Below, one piece after another: positions 14,414 through 25,560 of a stretch of 64,000 bases of DNA; position 1 is the stretch's first letter, and the number at the start of each line of letters is the position of its first letter. The notes under the pieces were generated by a model. It did not search any database. It was given only the letters and a program-made list of their open reading frames with translations, and was not told the DNA's origin. A program made the position numbers and the translations under genes. The stretch covers positions 20,952,501-21,016,500 of the forward strand of contig JAKSXM010000272.1 in the NCBI GenBank assembly GCA_022575985.1, written 5' to 3'. Source of the DNA: Anagrus nilaparvatae (lineage: Eukaryota; Arthropoda; Insecta; Hymenoptera; Mymaridae).

Positions 14414-17400
14414 TTATTCATTTTTAGATGATATCCTTTTTTTAAATATTAATTTTTCAATTGTTAAAAATGGTATTTCAAAAACTATTGTAAATAAAAA
14501 ACCTAATATTATCGATAGTACAAAATTACTTAAGAATGAATTTATCTGAAACAAAAAAGTTTAAATTAGTTATTATTAATTTTAATATATAAAATTTCAA
14601 GCAAAGTAAAAATACTTACAATTAAAAAATCTGAAATGTAATTTGGAATCCTAAGTGATGATATTTTGCCAATTTGAATAAATATTGATATTAAATATAT
14701 ACAGTAACTTATTTTACTAAATATATTAAATATATTGAATGATAATAACGATTTGAATGGTCCTGTAATAAAGAAAATAATAAATAATTATTTAATTTTT
14801 CAAAAAATATTACAATTTTAAACCAATCAGTCGAATAGCTTTTTTTAAAATCTGAATTGAATTTCGTGATTTGCGATTATAGCATATTTCTTTACTTACA
14901 AAGTTTTATTTCTTTTTTGAATTTGAAACTTTCAATATTTTTTTGGCTCAAAATTTTATCTATTTTAAAAATTGTTTTCTGAGTACTCAAAATTAAGGTA
15001 TTTTAATAAAAAATTACTTCAATCGATTTCAACCAGACTTTCAGCAAAAAAAAAAAATTACCCAGGTAGAATATGAATTAAGCTATTAAATATCAGCCAC
15101 TGATCAGTTTAACTGATCCGTCAAATCAATACGAATCAGCTGAATTCGTTAATTTTATTGATCAGTTGTGTCATTTTTATTGAATTAATTTATTTTTTAT
15201 TGAGGATTCCGAGTTATAGTTAAATACAAACTATTTCAGGATGAAATTTTAAAATAGTTTATACTAAAATTTAAAACCTGAAATTTAATGAAATTTAAAT
15301 CCTGAACCCAAAAAAAAATTTAAGCAAACGAAAATTAAAAAAATATATTCAACTGATCCAAAAGCAAAAAATTAAAAAACTTACCAGCATAATCAAAAAT
15401 ACAAGCATAAATAATCCAACAAATTCCAACAGCCCATATTGGTTTTGAAACAGATGCAAATAAAGCTTCTAACAATGGATTAAATACATAATTCGATTTT
15501 AAAAATGATCTTGTGCCTAATATACAAAATCCAAATGATAAAATACTAATAATCCAACCAACTGATATCATCATCTAAAAAAAAAAAATGCAAAATTCAA
15601 TTTTTTTTAATAATATTTTTAATTTATAATAATTTACCTTACTTAATTTTCTTTTATTGTTAAAAATTTCATATCCAACAAATAAACCAACTATCCAAGG
15701 TCCTGCTCTGTTATATGGTTTTACATAAACATCACGATACATTAATGATGATAATGTTAAACTAAAATAAATCAAAAATTTTTTTTTTAGAAAAAATTAC
15801 AAAAATTTTAAATATTTATTTTGTTACATACTTAGGATTTTTCATAAATGATATTGCTGGGTAATTATTCATACTTATAATAACTCCAGGTACAATAATT
15901 GATAATACTAATAATAATAATAGTATCCATAAACCTAATTTTGGTTTTTTCCATAAAGGATATAACACAATTGGTGATATTAAAAATAATTGCATATCAA
16001 CTGCTACGTACCACAAATGTGCTAAACACTGTAATAACAAAAATTATATACATTATTTATTTTTATTTGAGTTATTCTGTGTCAAATGTGCATAAAAAAG
16101 ATATTATTTTGTAAATTCTTATTTATTTGGCTGTAAAATTTTACAAGATTACAAAAAATCATAGGAGGGGGCAGTAATTTAAAAAATACTTTAAAGTAAT
16201 AAGGCATGGTCAAGGTGTCTTTGAAAAAATTAGGGCAAGGTTTTCCATGTTTTTCGGCCTTACAAATTAAATTAATCCTTTTCTCCAAGGACTATTTTTA
16301 AACAGATTAAAAAAAAGATAAAATCAAGAGCAAAAAAAAGTACTTACAAAATTATCAGCATCAATAAAATTATTTAAATATAAAAAAAATGACCACCATT
16401 TACGACTGCAACCATTAACTGTTATATCAGTTAAATAATCCCATCTAGCACCAGAACCAAATTTTGGTAATACTAATATTGCTAATAATACAATTATTAA
16501 AAATGGTGGTGTTAATCTAAAAAAAAAAAAAAAAAATTAAACAATAATTTTGATATTTTTATTATTAAAAGCTTTACCTTATATAACGATGAACGTAATG
16601 TTTTAAAAAATTATAATTCTTTTGTTTAGCAACTTTTTTTAAAAATAAATAACTTAATAAAAAACCACTTATTGTAAAAAATGTATCAACTGCATAAATA
16701 CTGCAAAATATGTACAAGGATTTCCAGGATATTATCCACTGGAGAGAAAGCAAAAAATTATTATTGGTAATTTATTAATATATTATAGGGGCGTGCGGAT
16801 TCTTGAAAATTTTGATAGCTTTAAACTTTCTGGGTTTTAGAAATTGCACAAGTGTATCTAAAAACTTATTTAAAAAAATATATTAAGAGCTTATTTTCTG
16901 TCCTGTAAGAGGCCAAGTATTTGTTAGTACCATTTGGTAGTTAGGAGCTCTTATATTTTAGGAATCTTATTTTTATTCAGTAGCAAATAAAATTTTAATT
17001 TAATTGTCAGCCTAATATAACAACTTAAATGCAACGCACCCAACTTAACTAAAAATTTCCAATATCCGCACACCCCTAAGCTATACAGTATTATAAACAA
17101 AATTGAAACTTACATCATCGGTATAAAATTGATTAACATTAACACCAAAATAATGCGTTAAATATTCATGCAATAATATAACCCATAACATATTTAAAAA
17201 TCTTAAACCATTAATCGCTGGTAAATTATCATCATTATTATTATTACTTGTGTTTAATATTTGTATTGCATTGTTATATAACGAAAATTTTTTTAATGAA
17301 TTTAATTTTTTTTTATTTGTTAAATCATAAATCGTACAAATTACTAAAAATCCAATAAATAAAATAATGAATGATCTGAAAATCAAATAAATTTATGTAT

Positions 17401-20400
17401 TTTTAAAATAATTAATTAAAAAAATTTGATTAAAAATAAAACTTACATGAATAATGTAAATCCAGTATCCCAAATATTTTTAGATAATTCTGAACATTTA
17501 ACTGAATCAATAGATATTTTAAAATTATTTTTATCATTTTTAATATTATTTAATGTAAAATTAATTAATTTTTTAACGTCGTATGATTCACAAGTTGATG
17601 GTAAACAAATAGCAAGTTTTGGATATATTGGGTTATTTAAATTATTACTGTTTTCATCAACTTCGATTGAATACATACAATGACGACCATGTATTTCGTT
17701 GTTATTGTAAAATGATATTCCATTAACTGATACACATTCGTCGTACATTCCAATATCGATTATATTTCCTATCAGAATTCCAGATGGTATTTTAGATGAT
17801 GAATCCATCACTGTAATGAAAAAAATATAATTTTTACTATTTATATTTTTTTTTAAATAATTTAGTTGAAACTTTTTAAATTTTGGATTTTTTTAAACCA
17901 ATTAACGCCTAGTTGACCATTCATGGACCGATGAATATTTCAGAATTCGCTCTACATTAGAGGGGTTGTTATTACTTTTTCGAAGAGTTTTATGTGAAAA
18001 CTGACTTTAAAAACGGAATGTGCGATATTAGTCTCCCTACTAAGGGACATTTTAGTCCAAAAATACTCATTTTTTTATATCGAAATTCATCTGTTCAAGA
18101 ATGGTCGATTAATGGGTTAAATAAATATTTTTGCCCTTTCTAATAGAATGTTATTAAATTAAAACGAAGTTTTAAATATTATTTCGTGTTTTATATTCCA
18201 TAAAATAACTCTGAAGTACTGTTTTTAGATCTTAAATTTCCCTAACTAAGGTGTAAATTTTGTTATTTAATTTCTTTACTCTTATATACATGAAATTACC
18301 TACAGTTTTCAATAGAAAAGCTTTTTTAGACATTAACAAAATCATTTGAGGCTAAAAAATAATTCTAAAAAATAATTTTATTAATATTTAATTAATTTAT
18401 TATTTAGTTATCCCAGCGATTCACAATTCATAAATATGAAAATTAAGTATTTTAATTTCATTTAAATTAAACTACTCATAAAATTAGAATTTCAAAATGG
18501 TAACTGAAAAATTTAAGCTTTTTTCGCTTAAACCAAAAGATTATTCTAATATCGAAATAAATAAGAATAGTGACCATAAAAAACAATCGGAATATTTTTC
18601 AGTATATAGGAAGATAAGATTTAATATAAATAAGATATAATAAAGGCAACAATGATCTTCAATTAATCGAAATAATAAATGGCGAAAGGCTACTTCCAGA
18701 TAAGTACAGTAATTTGGCCCTTGGAACCATACCTAATATAAGTATAGCAGGACCCAAAAATTTACCAAAAAACTGACTGATTTCCGTTGGAAGTAGACCT
18801 CTAGAACAAAAATCTAAAAAAACCGTTTTTTTGTGTTTTTTAATTAAATTCTATTTAATTTTTTCGAACCGTAAACAGATAATACTCTGCTCATAGGCTG
18901 GAAAATTTAAAATTTTGTCGCTTTTCAAGAAAAATTTTTTGGGGGCCTTTAGGGCCTCCTTAAGATCCCGAAATATAATTTTGAATTTTTTTGAAAATCG
19001 TTTTTTTGAGCATGAAAAAGATTAACGATCCTTAAATTTTTTTTTAATAGTCCTGGTAGATTGAAAACTATATTTTTTAATTTTTAAAGGGTACTTAGAC
19101 TACTTTCTAATACCTGAAAATTCAAAATCTTCTACCACCGTTTATCCGCGCTGTATACATTTAAAAAGCAAAAATATGCGTAAAAAGCGGATAAACCGCA
19201 GTGAAAGAACAAAAATTGTAATTGTTTTAGAAAATTTAATAACTCCTCACCAATACACTATTTGTTTTTTACAGGAGTTGCTTTTAACAGTACAGAAGAG
19301 AAAAATGAAATTAAAAAAATTTCAAAAAAATTGGAAACTCTTATGATAAAATTCTAATCAATTCCTAGATAGTTTTCCAAAGAAATTTTAAAAAATTTGA
19401 AAAAATGTTTAAAAAAATATAAATAATCAGCTATCTTGCTTATTAGAGATTTATAAAGAAATCGAGAATATAACCACTAAATTAAATAAAAAGTCAAGAA
19501 ATAAATAAATTTATCATTAAATTTCTCAGAATATTTTTATAAATGAACAAAAAGAGAAACCATGATAATAGAATAAGTAAGACGAAATTTTGCATAAGAG
19601 TTTAATAATTTTTTGACAACATTTTATTGAACGGTTGTCGGGTTAATTTTAAAAAATGAAGTATTTTTTTATATTATTTATAGTTATTACTTTGACTGTG
19701 TTAGTAAAAATTGAAGAAAATTGTCTTGCATATGGTGAAAATATAAGTGAATGAATAATTACTATAAAAATATTCAGTAATTAAAACTAAGAATAACAGT
19801 CCAGACCGAGGTCCAGACAGACTGATTCTATTTTTTTTATACGTAGTAATAATTTTTTATTTCAGTATCGTCTCAAGGACTCAAAAAGTTGCTGTGAGTG
19901 AAGGTCTAGCATGCGGACCACCTATGAATAATAAAAATGTATTCCAGTGGAATGATTATGATTGTCGAGAGAATTATGTTGAACCTCTTTTACCATTATT
20001 CTGGTGTATTGAAAAATATGACAAAAATGAATATATGTATTAGTATCAGCATGAACAGTTCAAATTCTTATAAAATATAAACTCAAAATTAAAACTATTT
20101 TAATTTTAAATTCAACAAAAAAATCAACAAATAATTTTTGTAATATAAAATAAAATTCGTTTTTTATGTTTATTAAAAAACTTGTTTATAAATTTTATTT
20201 CAAAACGAAATTTTATTTCCTTATAAGGAAATTTAAATAAAAAATGGGTATATATAATACACATTGATAAATTAAAAGAGATTAAAAGATATTGCAAAAC
20301 TGTCATTTTAGGTCAAGGAATAATAACCTGAAATAAAGTACAAATACCTTGTGAACTTTAGATTTTTTTTACAGATTAATTAAAAAAATAAAAATAAAAA

Positions 20401-22931
20401 AATTAATAGCGAATTGGCATTTAAGAATCTCGAAAAAAAGATTTACATGGGCTTTTTCAATAAATTTTGTAACCTGTAGCCAAAATTTTAATTTTTAGGC
20501 TTAGGAATATAATCCATTTTAAAATTTTTCAAAAATAATCTGGGGGTCAAATGTAATTTAGTTATAGAAATGAAAATGGTGGTTCAGATAGAACTCTTTT
20601 TGTTATCCTCTGCCCCAAGACCTATGGTAAGGGATGGCGAACCTCCGTCACTTCTGTTGAGTCCCAAAAATGGTTCTCTTCCTTCTTGTGGTTATTTAAC
20701 AAAGTAGTATAGTTTAAAGATCTCCCTTCTTGCAGGAAGTCTAGATATGGTATCCTTGCGAGGCATTGTCTCAAGACTCTCCTCCCTTCGAGTGTTTGGA
20801 TAGCTGCATATCCTTGAAACTTTGTTCTTGTGTGTTTTCAGCAATATTGAGTCATAGAGGTTGCCCTCAGATTGTACCCCCAGGTGCTATAAGTTAGTAG
20901 TTATATAATTTTACTATGCAGCTATTGAATCTCTAGGTGCAGGACTACTTTAGGTTTCACCCTCAGGAGAAATCCACTCGAAATTCACACTCTTTCAAAC
21001 CGAGAGAATTTATTCAGTTCTACAAGCTTTGAGGCTTCAACAGGTTGACATTTTCCGTTTGTTATTGAAAACTCGAGATATCATCTATGAGTTTCCTGAA
21101 ACGCCTGGCGTGCCCAAAGATATTCAATTGTTTTGTTAAATTAATATTTTCAGGAGTTTATATCAGGATGATTTTAAAAATATTTTTATGTTCCTAAGCT
21201 ATTTATACTGAAAGGCAACCGTTTGTACTCAAGTGGGTTTTTACAGTTTATTTCTACTCTCACAGATACTAAAATCATTATTTGGTCCACCAAAAAATAC
21301 AAATGTTTTGCAAATGCAAGGTTGTACCCCAGCCAAATACAGGGAGAGGGGTGTTCCAAGTCAATTTTTAGTTGACAGGACATTGAAATCTGAATACTGA
21401 AAGCGCAAAAGTAGCAAATATACCCCTTTTAGCGGTAATTCTTGCTAATTTAAGGACGAAATATTAATTTTTCAAAAAAAGTCCCCGAAATCGGTGATCA
21501 GTGATCTAATAAACCCATAGAAACTAAATCTGGAGATTTAAAATTTGAATACATCTAAAATACCCCTTTTTGAGGGAAGTTTTTGCAATCTAAGAGTGTT
21601 TCATAAATTTTTCACAAAAAAATCCAGCAATTCCTAATCAACGACCCTAAAAACCTATAGTAAGAATTAAAGCCTTGATTACCTAATTCCAAAAATAAGT
21701 GCTAAAAAATATTGCATTTTTGAAAAATATATACAAGTAAAAACATAAAAATATTGGCTATAACGAGTTCTTTCGAAAAAAATTTAAATTATTTTAAAAT
21801 TTACTGTAATTTATTAAAAGGCATTCCAAATTAAAATTTAGAATACATCAATAAAAAATTTTGTCCAGCATAAAGAAATAAATAAATATTTCGCAGTAAA
21901 TTAAGTAAATAAATCAAAATACTATATGTATTTACGGCTCGTGTTCAGAAAAGTAAAGAATGCCTCAAATCACATGTAAATTGCAATTGGGAGCATTATA
22001 CTCTTTGTTTACAGACAATAGGGCCGTGAAAAATATTTACCTATAAATTAACATATTTGCAAAAAAATTGCAAATAACCCATATATATATAACAAATAAT
22101 GATACCAAAATTTTCTTATGTAATATTTCATAATAAACATAATTATTAAAAAATTTTTATATCATGCTTTCATCATACTATAATAATTGTTTTAATACAA
22201 AACACACACACACACACATGTATAAGATTATTAATATATCTAACGTTAATCTAATAAAAAAATTATATAATAATATATAGGTATACTAATTACATAAAAA
22301 AAAAAATCATTTCACTTTCTTTAAAAAAAACAAAAAAAAACTGTATTACTTATATATATTTTGTCTAGAATTAAATTTGACCGACACCTACGTCAATAGA
22401 TTAATATAATATCCTTTATTATGAGAGATAGTAAAAGTGATTTTTTTAAGAAGAAGAGAAAGTATAATTTATGGATTATAGTATTAAAAAAAAATCATAT
22501 CATTAACTTTCATACTTTTTTTTTTATTGTAATAAAAAAAAAATTTTTTAAATAAATATTGAGGACATGATAATATTATCTTAATTAAAAAATTTTGTAA
22601 AGTCATGTTTAAAAATATTAGGTACCAAAAAAAAATTTTGTCACTAAAATATGCAAAAAAAAATTTTTTACTTACTTTTTAATGCCCATAATTCTTTATT
22701 CTTAATTGCTAATTTATAAGCTAAAATATCATTTTTACAATCACTGTTATTAACATTAATTAAATCATAATTATCAATTAATTTTTTAGCTTGTAATGTA
22801 TTAAATATATCTTCAACAATAGTATAACAATTTATTGTTTTAATAAATATTAAAAAAATTAATAAAATTGTATTTTTTTTAAAAAACATTTTTAAAACAC
22901 TTTTAACAACTAGTACTACTACATCTATCAT
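14414..22931 (-). CDS. nrf-6: nrf-6-type membrane acyltransferase (nose resistant to fluoxetine family)
   Basis: Ten exons, transcribed right to left: 22676-22931, 17447-17810, 17114-17375, 16578-16738, 16348-16516, 15832-16028, 15638-15761, 15385-15574, 14620-14762, 14414-14545. They sum to 1998 nt (665 residues plus stop) with every phase matching. The N-terminus has a hydrophobic leader; Met15 is an alternative start giving a cleaner signal peptide. It is followed by the cysteine-containing NRF domain (ELWALK, SGILIGN, YDECVSV, LPSTC). The acyltransferase-3 domain then begins at INGLRFLNMLWV and continues with VDTFFTISGFLLSYLF, RLTPPFL, HLWYVAVDMQLFLISPIVL, YNRAGPWIVG and a final TM pair. 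The GLRxLxxxWVxxxH pattern and VDTFF are diagnostic of the family. In C. elegans the family is linked to lipid and yolk transport and drug uptake; the biochemical substrate is not established. The large first intron (17811-22675) holds other elements. Confidence 0.93.
16786..17078. mobile_element. 293-bp MITE in intron 3 of the nrf-6-like gene
   Basis: The left end TAGGGGCGTGCGGATT pairs with the right end AATATCCGCACACCCCTA. It fits wholly within the intron between exons 3 and 4. The same CCGCACACCCCTAG end occurs alone near 2135-2150, so the family is present more than once. No coding capacity. Confidence 0.65.
19656..20043 (+). CDS. Candidate small secreted Cys-containing peptide gene nested in an nrf-6 intron
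   Basis: ATG at 19656 opens a frame starting MKYFFILFIVITLTVLVKIE, a textbook signal-peptide shape, then ENCLAYGENI. A second open stretch ends at TAG 20041-20043 and reads SEGLACGPPMNNKNVFQW, NDYDCRENYVEPLLPLFWC and a charged tail, with three cysteines. An acceptor TTTCAG lies at 19860-19865. A frame-compatible AG at about 19888 joins with weak donors at 19735 or 19747, and an alternative pair is donor 19700 with acceptor 19865. The splice pattern is therefore uncertain. I recognise no family. The gene lies on the strand opposite to its host intron. A decayed gene or chance open frames remain possible. Confidence 0.4.
20580..21130 (-). pseudogene. Decayed coding-like patch, possible retroelement remnant
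   Basis: This patch is clearly richer in G+C than the intron around it. On the minus strand it reads as protein-like segments broken by stops and frame changes. One uninterrupted piece runs QGYAAIQTLEGRRVLRQC, ARIPYLDFLQEG, then NHKKEENHFWDS and a stop near 20630. An upstream piece reads EASKLVELNKFSRFERV, stop, SGFLLRVKPKVVLHLEIQ. The second piece faintly recalls the '.KFSS..RL.RV..YVLRF' stretch of BEL/Pao polyproteins, but I cannot name the source with confidence. It lies within the first intron of the nrf-6-like gene. Confidence 0.35.
21420..21700. repeat. Two or three degenerate ~130-bp units
   Basis: A unit containing 'ATACCCCTTTTT...GCTAATTTAAG...CCGAAATCGGTGATCAGTGATCTAATAAACCCATAG' recurs at a spacing of roughly 130 bp. 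The reverse-oriented counterpart of this family sits at 35400-35770. It is non-coding. Confidence 0.4.
22203..22220. repeat. (CA)n microsatellite
   Basis: An uninterrupted CA dinucleotide run within the large first intron of the nrf-6-like gene. Confidence 0.8.
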
Positions 22932-23589
22932 TCAAAAGATCACACTGATTTCTAAAAATTTTAATATAATAATAAAACCGGTAAACCCAATCTCGCTTGT
23001 GTATATATATTTTAAACACCAAATTTCTTCGTGAATAATCGGTTACTTTCGTTACTTTTTATATATACTTACACACGTGCAGTATATTTATGAAGGTAAA
23101 TAAATAAATAAATAATTTTTAATAATAAAAATAATTTTAATTTTATTATATTTTTAAATTTATACATTCATTTTAATTATAGGCAATATGTCGTATAATA
23201 ATAATAATATTTTTATTATATATATTTACAATTTTTTTTTTTTATGATTATTGTGGGTAATTTTTTATTGATTGTTGTAAATTTTTTTTTTCTTTTTGTT
23301 TTTATTGATGGTGAAATTTTGAGCGAATTTTTTTTTACTCTATTATTGACTATTGCCTTTTTTACAGTTATTGTTTTTAACTTTTTACAATTTAAAGTAT
23401 ACATTCATACAGAATTTTTTTTAAATTTACACTCTTTTTCTTAAAAAAGTTTTATTCTAGAGTCGGATTCTATTCGTTTGCTGTTTGTAATTTGCTAATT
23501 TTAATTAAAATACATATAATAAAAAAATTTATATTAAAAGTACTATTTTGCAAAAATTACTATAACTATATAATAGAAACCTTGCCCAT

Positions 23590-25560
23590 AAAAAAAATGT
23601 TTCCCAAATCAAAGTTTATACCATCTTCGGGTGCGCCTTGGATGGTGAATTATGTGCAATTTAGGCCATTCTCTTTTTATGGACAAGGTTTATATTCATC
23701 AGTGGGAAAAAAATACATGCTTTTTGGCTGCTGACAAGTTTTTTTTCTGGTCAGCGGCCTGAAAGCACGTATTTCGCGGCTATTTTCTCGCCACTGATGC
23801 AGAAAAATTTTATACGATCCTTGCTTGACCATAAATAAAGAATTACCCAAATCGCAGTTTACCACCCTCGGTTTCAGTTCAGAAAGTAATTTACGTGCAA
23901 TTAGGACCATTCATGGCTTTTCTGGACACGAGCCGTAAATTTACTATTATTTGCAAAATGCAATGGTTGCGAGACCTACGTTAAAACAAACGACGAACGA
24001 GTTCGAGGTAATAATATATTACGAACCCGGGTCCAGAAACGTAAAGAATGCCCCAAATCACACGTTAACTACCGAAACTGATAATAATAAACTGCGATTT
24101 GGGGCATTCTTTTTTATAGTTTAGGTTCGTATACGATTTTTCTTCGTATGTGACAAGAAAAAACGTCTTTTCCAGATTTGCAGTGAAAAATAGTATATTA
24201 CGATCCTAGGCCAGAAAAATAAAGAATGGCCCAAGTCGCACGCAAATTACCTTCCAAGGCGAAGCCAAGGATGATAAACTGCGATTTGGGTCATTCTTTT
24301 TTTATGACCAAGGGTCATATAAAATTTTCCTTGTCAATGGCCACACTATAAAAAGTAACTTCCTTATATTAACAAAAAAATTAGAAAATTTTCGAAAAAT
24401 TAGTAAATTTTCAAAAAAATGTGTAAATATTCGAAAAAAATCGTAGTATATTATCGAAAAAATCGAGAATTCTCGAATTTTTCGATAATATACTAAATTT
24501 AGTAAATTTACGATTTTTTTCGAATATTTACAAATTTTTTTGAAAATTTACTAATTTTTCGAAAATTTTCTAATTTTTTTGTTAATATAAGAAAGTTACT
24601 TTTTACAGAGCTGAAAGCACGTATTTACCGGCCGCAACGCGATTCGAAAATACGTGTTTTCTAGCCACTGACGAAGAAAAATTATGTTTTGGCCTCGGCC
24701 GTAAAAAAAGAATGTCCCAGATCGCAGTTTGCCATCCTCGACTTCGCCTCGGATTGCAATTTACGTGCGATCTGGGCCATTCTTTATTTTTGTGGCCTAG
24801 GATAAAAATATACTATTTCTGCGACTAAGGCGAAAAAACACGTCTTTGCCGGACGCGCAGCGTCCGTGAAATACGTACTTTCGGCCCGCATTACAGAAAA
24901 GTATAATTGTTTTCTTGGCAGCTTCTATTTACCGGCTTCCAAAGGGTTTATAAAGAGATTTTTTCTAAACTAAAATGTGCTTATTACACTTGTTTACATA
25001 ATTTATGCGCTAAAGTAAAAATATAAAAAACGCTCTAAAATTCTGCTGATAAATAAATGCGTCAACCCAATCCGCACATTTTACGCGCTAGAAACCACGA
25101 ATTCAAAAAAATCTTTACTATTGCTGAAATATGCAACCATCGACCATAAAAAAAGTTGCTCCACATCGCAATTTACCAACCCACTGACGAAGAAATAGTA
25201 TATTTTTACCCATGGCCACAAAAGTAAAGAATGGCCCAAATCGCACGTAAATTACCGTCCGAGGCGAAGCCAAGGATGGTAAACTGCGATTTGGGGCATC
25301 CTTTTTTTGTGGCCAAGGACAAAACATAATTTTTCTTGCTCAGTGTCGAGAAAATGCGTTTTTTCGAATAGCGCAGCGGCCAGAAAACACGCACTTTCTG
25401 GACACTAACAAGAAAAATTATGTTTTGCCCTCGGCTGTAAAAAAAGAATGCCCCAGAACACAGTTTATCATCCTCGGCTTGGCCTCGGAAGGCTATTTCC
25501 GTGTGATCTGGGGAATTATTTATTTTTACGTTCTAGGATACAAATGTACTTCACTTTACG
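23590..25560. repeat. Cluster of GC-richer palindromic repeat units
   Basis: About seven copies of a unit of roughly 110-130 bp whose halves face each other: AAGAATGGCCCAAATCGCAC, GTAAATTACC, then a spacer, then GGTAAACTGCGATTTGGGGC, ATTCTTTTTTTATGG. Copies lie near 23600-23690, 23825-23925, 24030-24130, 24205-24315, 24700-24800, 25140-25320 and 25430-25545. The linkers are themselves repeated (GCAGCGGCCAGAAAACACG and GACGAAGAAAAATTATGTTT). Single outliers occur near 21940-22055 and 29800-29900. Open frames across this cluster on both strands come from the palindromes. Confidence 0.6.
24346..24608. mobile_element. Foldback MITE, family CTGTAAAAAGTAAC, copy 1
   Basis: The terminal repeats CTATAAAAAGTAACTTCCTTA and TAAGAAAGTTACTTTTTACAG are inverted. 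The interior continues the symmetry with AATTAGAAAATTTTCGAAAA against TTTTCGAAAATTTTCTAATT, down to a central CGAGAATTCTCG. The whole 263 bp is close to one perfect hairpin. It interrupts the palindromic repeat cluster. Other copies are at 29070-29408 and 34974-35376. Confidence 0.7.

Noticed and set aside
23492..25394. Several 60-80-codon frames on both strands
   Set aside because: All map to the palindromic repeat cluster and mirror one another across strands.
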